A DNA stretch of 64,000 nt from Saprospiraceae bacterium (GTDB taxonomy: Bacteria; Bacteroidota; Bacteroidia; Chitinophagales; Saprospiraceae). This document shows, piece after piece, positions 1 through 7,041 of the stretch (the first letter of the stretch is position 1; each line of letters starts with the position of its first letter). The notes under the pieces are model-generated. The model was not told the origin of the DNA and did no database searches. It saw only the letters and a program-made list of their open reading frames with translations. The position numbers were made by a program, and so were the translations under genes. The stretch spans positions 1 to 64,000 of the forward strand of contig JADKGF010000058.1 in the NCBI GenBank assembly GCA_016717105.1, in the 5' to 3' direction.

Positions 1-513
1 AAAATTCAACCCATTCTTACTACGTTCCATTTTATATAGACGATTCAAGCCTAAATTTCAATTTGGTGAAAAATGGCCTTTATTTGAAGGATATGAAGAA
101 GACTACAAAACCGAGTAAAAACAGAATATGGAATGCAGATAAAGATAATTGCATTAAAAAATATTTGCTAGATCATCGATGCATTAGACAAGATCTTTCT
201 CAACAACAAAAGATCATATATCAGAAATTGATATTGTAGATATGGATTTGATCGAATACGATTTAGACTACAAAGAAGGTAATTTCCTAAAACAATATGA
301 ATTAGAATCCTTGAATATAGAAGGTAATTTTATTAATAAATTTGGCAGCTATCTAACATCAAAATTGTAGAACAAGAATTTTGGGAATAAGTGAAAAAGT
401 TCGAGAATGTCATAATTTAGAAACAGAGTATTACAAACTATTACGGATTTTGCCGATTAAATTGGGAACTCCATTACAAAATATATTCCTACAGAATTAT
501 TCTAATTTTTTTC
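1..513 (+). other. Unrecognised coding remnants
   Basis: No intact gene is recognisable here. An open frame runs in from the window edge and stops at 116-118; its end reads like a normal protein C-terminus. A second open stretch at about 195-370 is rich in Asp, Glu, Tyr and Leu and ends in KFGSYLTSKL. A third, from 381, runs into the palindrome at 514-548. The frames are short, shifted against each other and match no family I know. They may be pieces of one decayed gene next to the mobile-element remnants, but that is inference. Confidence 0.3.
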
Positions 514-548
514 GCGTTCGTCGTGTCCAGCGGACAAGCGATGAACGC
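514..548. repeat. Imperfect inverted repeat (hairpin)
   Basis: GCGTTCGTCGTGTCC (514-528) is followed by the loop AGC and then GGACAAGCGATGAACGC (532-548). The arms pair along most of their length, with one mismatch and two unpaired bases. The stretch is clearly GC-richer than its surroundings, as expected of a dispersed extragenic palindrome. Only one copy was noticed in this window. Confidence 0.55.
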
Positions 549-815
549 CCCGTTGAACGGAACCTTTTGTAGCGGAGCAAAATTTGAAAAACTTATTTGT
601 TTTGTTATGGAGATATCGTTAAGCAATTTGACAACTCCACATCCCATGCAGGTTGATTACAAGGGATTTGGTAGTAATTTTTGATGAGTTTAAGTCATAG
701 AGTGAGCCAAATCACTAAATTCTATTCAATATGGGATATACCTTCCCCTAGCCAAAATCAACAAGATTTTTGAGATGTAGGATTTTCATATGCAGCCTTA
801 TTATACTCACTTGAA
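549..815. other. Non-coding stretch beside transposase remnant
   Basis: I see no gene in this stretch. A short open frame continues past the palindrome but has no recognisable motif. The transposase remnant on the minus strand ends at 816, so this stretch would contain the 3' boundary of the former IS91-type element. I could not define that boundary. Confidence 0.35.
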
Positions 816-1766
816 TTATCGTCTCCCGAACGTCATAATGGTAATTATACGTCCTGTCTTACAGCAAGGGCATGATTGGGCTTTTGGATGTTTAATACCG
901 GTTGGTAGTAATCGTATAGGCAGTGCTGTTAATACGGCTTGTAGATTGGGTAGTTTATTTGGCTTCCAACTACTGCTGAGTATCCCATAATGCCTAATCC
1001 ATCATCGATGGACAGTATACGGTGATTTGAGATAGCGATCTTATGAGTATATCTACCAAGATATTCTACCACGGATTTGGGTGATCCAAAAGGTCTTTTG
1101 GCATACACCACCCATTCTTTTTTAAATAATGCATCGAAAGTTGATTGCTCTATTTCAAGTTCCGATGCCCTTAGAATAGCCACATACTTAGCGCGATATA
1201 TCTTACTCATTGCTTTGACGGGATAAAGAAACTTACCAGATGACTTTGATAATTTCCACTTTCCGTTTTGGTCTACCGTTCCACCTGGAATAATGCAATG
1301 GATATGTGGATGGAGTGATAAATTTTGCCCCCACGTGTGTAAGATGCTGATCATGCCTGCCTTGTTTTTTCTTACCTGCAAATGCTTCTATCGTCTCCCA
1401 GCCGCTTGAAAAAAGTGCATCGTAAATAACCTTAGGTTTATGAATAGCATAAGGATTTAGTGTATCAGGCAGTGTGAAAACTACATGAAAGTACGGTACA
1501 GGAGCAACCAGTCTCTCTCGCCTGATCCATTGCTGACGCTTATGACCCTGGCACTTTGGACAATGGCGATTGCGACAACTATTGTAACTGATCTGTACGT
1601 GTCCACAGCTATCGCAACCATCGACATGGCCACCCAGTGCGATGGTTCGACAATCTTTAATCGCTCTAAGTGTCCGTATTTGCCAGCCATTAAGTGTGTC
1701 CTTCTCCACACAATGCCATGATCGATCGAGCACATGCGCTACTTCGAACGTGGCCCGCATTCGCAA
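816..1766 (-). pseudogene. IS91-family transposase, frameshifted and internally deleted
   Basis: The N-terminal zinc-binding part is clear: LGGHVDGCDSCGH, then SCRNRHCPKCQGHKRQQW and PVPYFHVVFTLP. Near 1375-1385, in an A-rich run, the frame shifts, and the conserved HTWGQNLSLHPHIHCIIPGG (an HUH-nuclease type motif) continues in another frame through YLGRYTHKIAISNHR. After ILSIDDG about 45 codons are missing, and a third frame resumes with RHYGILSSS and ends in CPCCKTGRIITIMTFGRR at 816. All family landmarks are therefore present except the deleted block. A functional transposase is not expected. The family call rests on these motifs; a full-length relative would confirm the deletion size. Confidence 0.8.
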
Positions 1767-2689
1767 ACAAGGTGTCTAGTGGGCTGAATGCTTTGCGGCG
1801 ACCGCTTTGGGCTGGTACGCAGATAGACGAGTGTTGTCTCTATTCGCTCATGTCCAAGCATCTCTTTTGAGCGTCATGATATCCATACCATCCTCGAGTA
1901 GATGCGTAGCATACGTGGCGAAACAGTGGACATTGATGTGTTTGATGATACCAGCTTTCTTTGCGGCACTCGACACTGCCCACTGGACACCTTTCTGTGA
2001 ATATGGCGAGTCGAAGTCTCCACCTTTGCGATTGGCTTCAGGCTGTCCATTAAAGAGCCAGGTATCTGGATTTTCGGCATCAAGATACTTTTGAACACCT
2101 CGGATGAGATGATCGCTGATAGGCACATATCGATCTTTCTTGCCTTGCCCTGCACGACATGTAAGGTCTTTCGATCCATATCTATGTCCTGAATCCGAAC
2201 ACTCCTACTTCTAAACATCTCAAGCCACAGCCCTATAAAAGGCCAATGAGTATCTTATGTTTTAGTAAATCAGGCGCTTGCAATAAAGACCACATCTCCG
2301 CTTTTGACAATACCACAGGTAGTTTATTGGGCCGCTTGATGCTGGGAGACCTATATCATGCGGTTTGATATGTTCTACTTTGCAGAGCATACGCAGACCA
2401 AAAAACAGTATGCTTAAAGTAAGAATCTGATGGTGTATTATGCTCCTGCTTGAGCAAATGAAGATAATCGCTGATCTGGTCTTCTTCTAACTCAGTGGGT
2501 AAGCACTTAAAGTGCAAGGCCATCTTTGCCAAATGACGGGAATAGTTAAGATAGGTGCTTCAAGTGCTCTACCCAATACAGATAGTTTCTTTTCAAACTT
2601 GTCCAGCTGATCAGAGAAGCCTTCAACGCAACTCTTGCTCTAAAAATGATGGTGTGTGATCCCAAGTCTTCGGGATTTTTTGTTGCCAT
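1690..2689 (-). pseudogene. Tyrosine recombinase/integrase remnant (IS91-associated type)
   Basis: Pieces in different frames assemble into one recombinase. A SAM-like N-terminal domain contains LNYSRHLAKMALHFKCLPTE. The catalytic core contains NKLPVVLSKAEMWSLLQAP, then GCGLRCLEV interrupted by an in-frame TAG where Tyr is expected, then IQDIDMDRKTLHVVQGKARK. The C-terminal end shows ATHLLEDGMDIMTLK and a shifted HERIETTLVYLR. The HxxR box reads HCFATYATH, so the catalytic Arg is not present as written. The start is the ATG at 2687-2689. The end is uncertain and overlaps the transposase start. The many lesions make this a true pseudogene. Confidence 0.7.
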
Positions 2690-2769
2690 AACTTAATACA
2701 TTTATTTATATTTGCAATGACAATTATCAAGCCAGTGAGCTACCAAAGGTTTAGTTCAACATAGGCTAC

Positions 2770-2799
2770 CATGACATCCTCGTTTATCGAGACGTCATG
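2770..2799. repeat. Hairpin upstream of recombinase remnant
   Basis: CATGACATCCTCG (2770-2782) and CGAGACGTCATG (2788-2799) form an imperfect inverted repeat with a 5-base loop, one mismatch and one bulge. It lies between the recombinase remnant and msrB. It could be part of the lost element's terminus or an ordinary terminator; no T-run follows on either strand. Confidence 0.45.
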
Positions 2800-2931
2800 A
2801 CGCTACGGCCAACCCATTCCTAACATCAAAAATAAAAAATATAGGTAGGAAATGATACACCAAAAGTATCTTCATCTGAAAAACAAATGAACAGCTTCAA
2901 CTTATTGTTAGTATAATTGTTTCAATTTAAT

Positions 2932-3302
2932 ATGGACAATAAATTCAATCAGCTTACAGATGAAGAAGCTTATGTCATTCTTAGAAAAGGTACAGAGCGC
3001 CCTTTTACTGGTGAATACGACAAGTTTTTTCAAAGCGGACATTACATTTGCAGACAATGCAATGCTCCTTTGTATAAATCAGACTCCAAGTTTAACTCAG
3101 GATGTGGATGGCCTGCATTTGATGACGAAATACCAGGAGCTGTCAAAAGAGTACTAGATAAAGATGGTCGTCGTACTGAAATAGTGTGTCAAAACTGCAG
3201 CGGACATTTGGGACATGTATTTACTGAGAACGATTGACCGCAAAAAATACACGGCACTGTGTCAATTCGCTATCTATAAAATTTGTTCCTGATAATCGGT
3301 GA
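2932..3302 (+). CDS. msrB: Peptide-methionine (R)-S-oxide reductase MsrB, one frameshift
   Basis: MsrB reduces methionine-R-sulfoxide in proteins. The zinc-binding cysteines are visible as CRQC (C40, C43) and CQNC (C86, C89), together with SGCGWPAF and GHLGHVF. The frame as written stops at 3235-3237, right after HVF, without the catalytic Cys. The next frame reads NTRHCVNSLSIKFVP and stops at 3300-3302, supplying the resolving RHCVNS motif. Adding one G near 3226 restores FTGERLTAKNTRHCVNS, so the intact protein would be about 123 residues. I chose ATG 2932 because the conserved N-terminus starts there; the in-frame TTG at 2917 adds only five residues. Confidence 0.88.
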
Positions 3303-3389
3303 ATTACAAATCTATTTGATGAATAAAAATAATCAGATTTGTTCCATGTTGACTTGTAGTAAATGAAACTTTTTTCTGAAAGAAATCGT

Positions 3390-3397
3390 TAACTTTG
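3390..3397 (+). promoter_or_regulatory. Bacteroidota -7 promoter element TAACTTTG
   Basis: TAACTTTG fits the Bacteroidota -7 consensus TAnnTTTG and lies 37 bases before the ATG at 3434. The upstream region is T-rich, but no clear -33 TTTG is present at the usual spacing. Confidence 0.5.
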
Positions 3398-3433
3398 CAC
3401 ATTATATTACAATCAAAATCTCAATAAAAATAT

Positions 3434-3823
3434 ATGGCATTTGAAGAGACAAAAGTAAAAGCAAAATCATTTGCTAAGAAGCTTGCTTGGATGACTGTTG
3501 TGGGACTTATCTTGTTTTCTACTGTGTATTACTTTTATAGGACATACACCATTAGTGAAGGCACAAGGACAGGCATTCTATTTAAGATTTCAAAAAAAGG
3601 CAAGATCTTCAAAACCTACGAAGGTCAATTACAATTGGCTGGTGCTGCCATAATGAATAAAGAAAGTACATTTGAATTTTCGGCTGATGACGAAGCTGTT
3701 TACTTAAATTTGCAGCAGTTTGAAGGTAAAAATGTACGAGTACACTATAGAGAAAAAATAAATGCATTTCCTTGGCAAGGAGATACAGATTATTTGGTGT
3801 ATCAAGCTGAATTAATTAAGTAA
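3434..3823 (+). CDS. Small single-span membrane protein, conserved in Bacteroidota
   Basis: This is a 129-residue protein with a short charged N-terminus, one membrane segment at about residues 17-37 (AWMTVVGLILFSTVYYFY), and a soluble C-terminal domain of about 90 residues rich in beta-type sequence. It resembles a Bacteroidota family often mislabelled as 6-phosphogluconate dehydrogenase, but nothing here supports that enzymatic role. It has its own promoter-like element and converges with plsC, only 30 bases away. Function unknown. Confidence 0.75.
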   Translation: MAFEETKVKAKSFAKKLAWMTVVGLILFSTVYYFYRTYTISEGTRTGILFKISKKGKIFKTYEGQLQLAGAAIMNKESTFEFSADDEAVYLNLQQFEGKNVRVHYREKINAFPWQGDTDYLVYQAELIK

Positions 3824-3853
3824 TAGTTTGATTTACAGTACTTATGCTTTTTT

Positions 3854-4606
3854 TTAATCGAAAGCGTTACTCCAATCCTGCTGCATTATTAATATCTGTT
3901 CATCGATCCATTTTTGGGTATGGCTATGTAGATATAGACCATCGTGGTGCGAGATCGGTTCACCAAAGTGGATTTTTACTTCGGTTTTCCATTTGGAATA
4001 TTGGTAGAAGTATTGTGGAACAAATTTTTCTTTAATCCAAAGATCTTTAGGTGATCTAAATTCCAAAGCGATAGGTGTTACGGGTATATTATTTTCGGCT
4101 GCCTCGAGAAATGTACCTTTTTTGAATGGCAATGTAGTCTTGTGAGTTCCTACAGTGCCTTCCGGAAATACAATCACGTTATAACCTGCTTGTATTGTTT
4201 CCACCATTTTGTCCCTGGTCGCTGTCCTAGAGGATTGGTCATTTCTATCAACCCAAATCACGCCTGTTAACTCTGCACCTTTATTGATGATTGGGTAGCC
4301 TGCTACCTCGGCTTTTGCAATCACAAAACCTTTCAAATATCTACATATTACCATCGGATCTGTAAATGATCGGTGATTACACACATAAAGTCCAGGTTCG
4401 GCATGTGGATTTCCTGTCTTTATGATATGGATATTAAATATAGGTATGGTTATGTATTTCAAAAAATTCTCACGTAGGTTCAAGGCACGAGTTTTGGTAT
4501 GTGGCACTACTATACAAGAAATGCCGTAAGCCAATATAAAAACAGCCATACTGGTGAAAACAATAATGGCGCGAACTGCCGCAAGGATATATAAAATTAT
4601 ATTCAC
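3854..4606 (-). CDS. plsC: 1-acyl-sn-glycerol-3-phosphate acyltransferase (PlsC family)
   Basis: PlsC-family enzymes transfer an acyl chain to lysophosphatidic acid at the membrane, making phosphatidic acid for phospholipids. The catalytic NHxxxxD box is NHRSFTD (residues 77-83), and the substrate motif FPEGT is at 147-151. A hydrophobic stretch covers residues 3-35. The 250-residue length is normal for the family. The start codon overlaps the lysS stop as ATGA, so the two genes are probably co-transcribed and translationally coupled. The family is secure. The exact substrate is inferred, since some Bacteroidota paralogues act on ornithine lipids. Confidence 0.88.
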   Translation of the reverse strand: MNIILYILAAVRAIIVFTSMAVFILAYGISCIVVPHTKTRALNLRENFLKYITIPIFNIHIIKTGNPHAEPGLYVCNHRSFTDPMVICRYLKGFVIAKAEVAGYPIINKGAELTGVIWVDRNDQSSRTATRDKMVETIQAGYNVIVFPEGTVGTHKTTLPFKKGTFLEAAENNIPVTPIALEFRSPKDLWIKEKFVPQYFYQYSKWKTEVKIHFGEPISHHDGLYLHSHTQKWIDEQILIMQQDWSNAFD

Positions 4607-6126
4607 TCTGGTTTTGCGGTTTTTTCCGGTTTCATTTGCGGAAAAAACAACACATCCTGAATCGATGATTGGTTGGTCATGATCATAGCGAGTCTATCCA
4701 TTCCGATACCTAGGCCAGCTGTAGGTGGCATGCCATATTCCAACGCCCGCAAGAAGTCTTCATCCAATACCATTGCTTCCTGATCGCCGCGTTTACCCAA
4801 TTCCAATTGCGCTTCAAATCGCTGTCTTTGATCGATAGGATCATTGAGCTCAGAAAACGCATTACAAATTTCCTTTTTATTGCAAATTGCTTCAAAACGC
4901 TCTACCAATCCTGGCTTAGACTTATGTTTTTTGGCCAATGGCGACATCTCTACAGGATAATCGGTAATAAATGTTGGTTGGATCAAATTGCCTTCGCATT
5001 TCTCACCGAAAATTTCATCGATAATTTTGCCTTTACCCATGGTATTATCTACATGGATATTAAGTGATTTTGCCGTGTCACGCAATTGTTCTTCGCTCAT
5101 CTCGCTGATATCGATGCCAGTGAAATGGGCAATAGCTTCATACATGGTATATCTTTTCCATGGACGTTTGAAATCTATGATATTTTCACCGACTTGAATT
5201 TGGGTTGTTCCATGAAGGTCCATGGCTACTTTTTCTACCATCTCTTCTACAAGATTCATCATCCACGTATAATCTTTATATGCTACATACAATTCGATCT
5301 GTGTAAATTCAGGATTGTGAAAGCGGCTCATCCCTTCATTCCTAAAGTCTTTACTAAACTCATACACACCATCAAAACCACCTACGATCAAACGTTTAAG
5401 GTACAATTCATTGGCAATACGCAGATACAATTTCATATCAAGCGTATTGTGATGGGTAGTAAAAGGTCTGGCAGCAGCACCACCGTATAATGGCTGGAGG
5501 ATAGGCGTTTCTACTTCGAGGTATCCTTTTTCATTAAGGTAGGTACGCATAGAATTATACATGGCCGAACGCTTGACAAAAACATCCTTGATGTGGTTAT
5601 TTACCACGAGATCCACATATCTTTGTCTATAGCGCATTTCTGGGTCTGTAAATGCATCAAATATATTTCCTTCTTCATCTTTTTTTACTACAGGAAGTGG
5701 TTTTAAAGATTTGGAAAGCATTGTGAGTTCTTTAACATGGATAGAACATTCGCCCACCTGAGTGAAGAAGGCGTATCCTTTGATTCCAATAAAATCTCCG
5801 AGGTCAAACCATTTTTTGAATGCTTCGTTGTACAAGGTTTTGTCATCACCCGGACAAATCTCGTCTCTAGATATGTACAATTGGATTCTACCTTGTGCAT
5901 CCTGCAATTCTGCAAAAGAAGCTTTGCCCATGATTCTTTTAGACATTAATCTACCAGCAAGGCAAACTTCTTGATAGTTGGTATCACCAGATTTGAAATT
6001 GGATTTTATTTCTTCGGTTGTACTATTGATTTCAAAGGTAGCACTTGGATAAGCATCAATTCCGGCTTCCGCCAATTTGCTGAGATTATCCCTTCTGATG
6101 AGTTCCTGTTCACTTAGGTGATGCAT
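4603..6126 (-). CDS. lysS: Lysyl-tRNA synthetase, class II
   Basis: This enzyme charges tRNA-Lys with lysine. The 507-residue protein has the N-terminal OB-fold anticodon-binding domain (about residues 55-165) and the class II catalytic core. Motif 2 is FRNEGMSRFHNPEFTQIE and motif 3 is GLGIGMDRLAM (from residue 471). The motif-1 region PMRYRQRYVDLVVN-like block precedes SMRTYLNEKGYLEVETP. Length and motifs are normal for bacterial LysS and the frame is intact. It is the first gene of a two-gene unit with plsC and has a well-formed promoter upstream. Confidence 0.97.
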   Translation of the reverse strand: MHHLSEQELIRRDNLSKLAEAGIDAYPSATFEINSTTEEIKSNFKSGDTNYQEVCLAGRLMSKRIMGKASFAELQDAQGRIQLYISRDEICPGDDKTLYNEAFKKWFDLGDFIGIKGYAFFTQVGECSIHVKELTMLSKSLKPLPVVKKDEEGNIFDAFTDPEMRYRQRYVDLVVNNHIKDVFVKRSAMYNSMRTYLNEKGYLEVETPILQPLYGGAAARPFTTHHNTLDMKLYLRIANELYLKRLIVGGFDGVYEFSKDFRNEGMSRFHNPEFTQIELYVAYKDYTWMMNLVEEMVEKVAMDLHGTTQIQVGENIIDFKRPWKRYTMYEAIAHFTGIDISEMSEEQLRDTAKSLNIHVDNTMGKGKIIDEIFGEKCEGNLIQPTFITDYPVEMSPLAKKHKSKPGLVERFEAICNKKEICNAFSELNDPIDQRQRFEAQLELGKRGDQEAMVLDEDFLRALEYGMPPTAGLGIGMDRLAMIMTNQSSIQDVLFFPQMKPEKTAKPE

Positions 6127-6165
6127 AATAAAATGAAATTAATTCGGAGTATTAAAAAAGAAGGA

Positions 6166-6197
6166 CAAAAGTAGTGATATTCGACAATTCTGCCAAA
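6166..6197 (-). promoter_or_regulatory. Bacteroidota promoter for lysS-plsC
   Basis: On the minus strand, TTTG (6194-6197) is followed after 20 bases by TACTTTTG (6166-6173). This matches the -33 TTTG / -7 TAnnTTTG architecture with near-ideal spacing. It would start transcription about 30-35 bases before the lysS ATG. Confidence 0.7.
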
Positions 6198-6309
6198 GAA
6201 AATGTGAAGACAGCTACAAAATGTCTTAAGTTGAATGATATAATGAGCCTACAAAACAACTAATGTGGTAATAATCAGCAACTTGATATGTATTGTATAG
6301 AAATAAAAA

Positions 6310-6337
6310 AAGGCTTCAGGATTGCTCCTAAAGCCTT
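6310..6337 (-). terminator. Intrinsic terminator after RRM gene
   Basis: AAGGCTTCAGGA and TCCTAAAGCCTT pair across a TTGC loop. On the minus strand the stem is followed by a run of T (6303-6309). It lies about 30 bases after the stop of the RRM protein gene. Confidence 0.8.
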
Positions 6338-6366
6338 GTAAAAGATTCAATTTTACAATCTATTTC

Positions 6367-6663
6367 TTAATATCTGCGCTCTCTTGGTCTAAAATTGTTA
6401 TCTCTTCTTGGCGGGTTTGCAGGCCTTGGTTCTGCTTTCTTGCAAACGATGGTTTGACCTTCAAACTGTGTTTCGTTAAGTCCTGCGATAGCTGCCATTC
6501 CAGCATCTTCACTACCCATTTCAACAAAAGCAAATCCTTTAGATCTACCAGTGTCTTTGTCCATAATTACTTTAGCGGATACAACTTCGCCGTACTGTGC
6601 AAATAAATTTTCTACAGCTTCGGAAGTAGTTCTGTAGTTTAGTTTAGCAACAAAAATGTTCAT
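6367..6663 (-). CDS. RRM RNA-binding protein
   Basis: This is a 98-residue single-RRM protein of the small glycine/arginine-tailed type common in Bacteroidota and cyanobacteria. RNP2 is IFVAKL (residues 3-8) and RNP1 is KGFAFVEM (42-49). The basic tail contains ANPPRRDNNFRPRERRY. I placed the start at 6663 because MNIFVAKL is the classical RRM beginning; the frame stays open upstream only through an A/T homopolymer tract. It is probably an RNA chaperone or post-transcriptional regulator (family knowledge). The leader carries a hairpin and a U-rich tract, so self-regulation or cold response is possible, but this is inference. Confidence 0.92.
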   Translation of the reverse strand: MNIFVAKLNYRTTSEAVENLFAQYGEVVSAKVIMDKDTGRSKGFAFVEMGSEDAGMAAIAGLNETQFEGQTIVCKKAEPRPANPPRRDNNFRPRERRY

Positions 6664-6705
6664 TAAAAAAAAATTAAAAAAGAAAAAAAATATAAGAATA
6701 ATAGG

Positions 6706-6721
6706 GCCCCTCATTTGGGGC
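6706..6721 (-). promoter_or_regulatory. 5'-leader hairpin of the RRM gene
   Basis: GCCCC and GGGGC pair across a 6-base loop (AAATGA on the minus strand). The hairpin lies between the putative promoter at 6739-6746 and the start codon at 6663, within 10-25 bases of the expected transcript 5' end. It is followed by a long U-rich stretch before the ATG. Confidence 0.5.
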
Positions 6722-6738
6722 GGAATTCAATATCGTAA

Positions 6739-6746
6739 CAAAGATA
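6739..6746 (-). promoter_or_regulatory. Promoter -7 element TATCTTTG for RRM gene
   Basis: TATCTTTG on the minus strand fits TAnnTTTG. It would give a leader of about 70 bases containing the hairpin and U-rich tract. A TTTG sits nearby but at non-ideal spacing. Confidence 0.5.
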
Positions 6747-7041
6747 AAACAAATATTTTACATATATCACTTTTTTTAAGATTATTTATAAATAATTATA
6801 TTTTGGAGATAAAATTAAATATTTATGATAAGAAAATCATTGAAATATATTTCATTTTAATTATGTTTTTAGTGTTGTAAATAAGTACGTTCTGCTACAA
6901 AATCTCCTATAATATTTCAGTAAGTTCTTGTTCAGAATTAATAGCATGAAATTCTTTATATAAAATAGGTAGATAAATTATTTTATATAAAAAACTTGTC
7001 ATTTATTTGTATCCAAATTTAAAAACCCAAATAAAATCCTG
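6747..7041. other. AT-rich intergenic region
   Basis: Very AT-rich spacer between the divergent RRM and adhesin genes. A short open frame at 6656-6880 overlaps the RRM leader and has low-complexity content (KKKLKKKKN, poly-Ile/Leu), so I do not call it a gene. No convincing TAnnTTTG was found for the adhesin. Confidence 0.5.

Larger units (their letters stand above)
816..2800 (-). mobile_element. Decayed IS91-type element with tyrosine recombinase
   Basis: Two adjacent minus-strand remnants, a tyrosine recombinase followed by an IS91-family (HUH/Y2) transposase, have the order and orientation known for IS91-like elements that carry an accessory integrase. Both are broken by several frameshifts, an in-frame stop and an internal deletion, so the element should be immobile. 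A hairpin at 2770-2799 lies about 80 bases upstream of the recombinase and could belong to the 5' terminus. Exact ends were not identified. Confidence 0.65.

Noticed and set aside
560..700. Possible integron attC site (GTTGAAC and GTTAAGC match GTTRRRY)
   Set aside because: Neither has a partner RYYYAAC at a suitable distance in the right orientation, and there is no integrase of the integron type nearby.
2917..2931. TTG start for msrB five codons upstream
   Set aside because: The conserved MsrB N-terminus begins at the ATG at 2932; the extra residues are not family-like.
6656..6880. Open frame of 74 codons starting MFIKKKLKKKKN
   Set aside because: Low-complexity translation of an A/T tract overlapping the RRM gene's leader; no family features.
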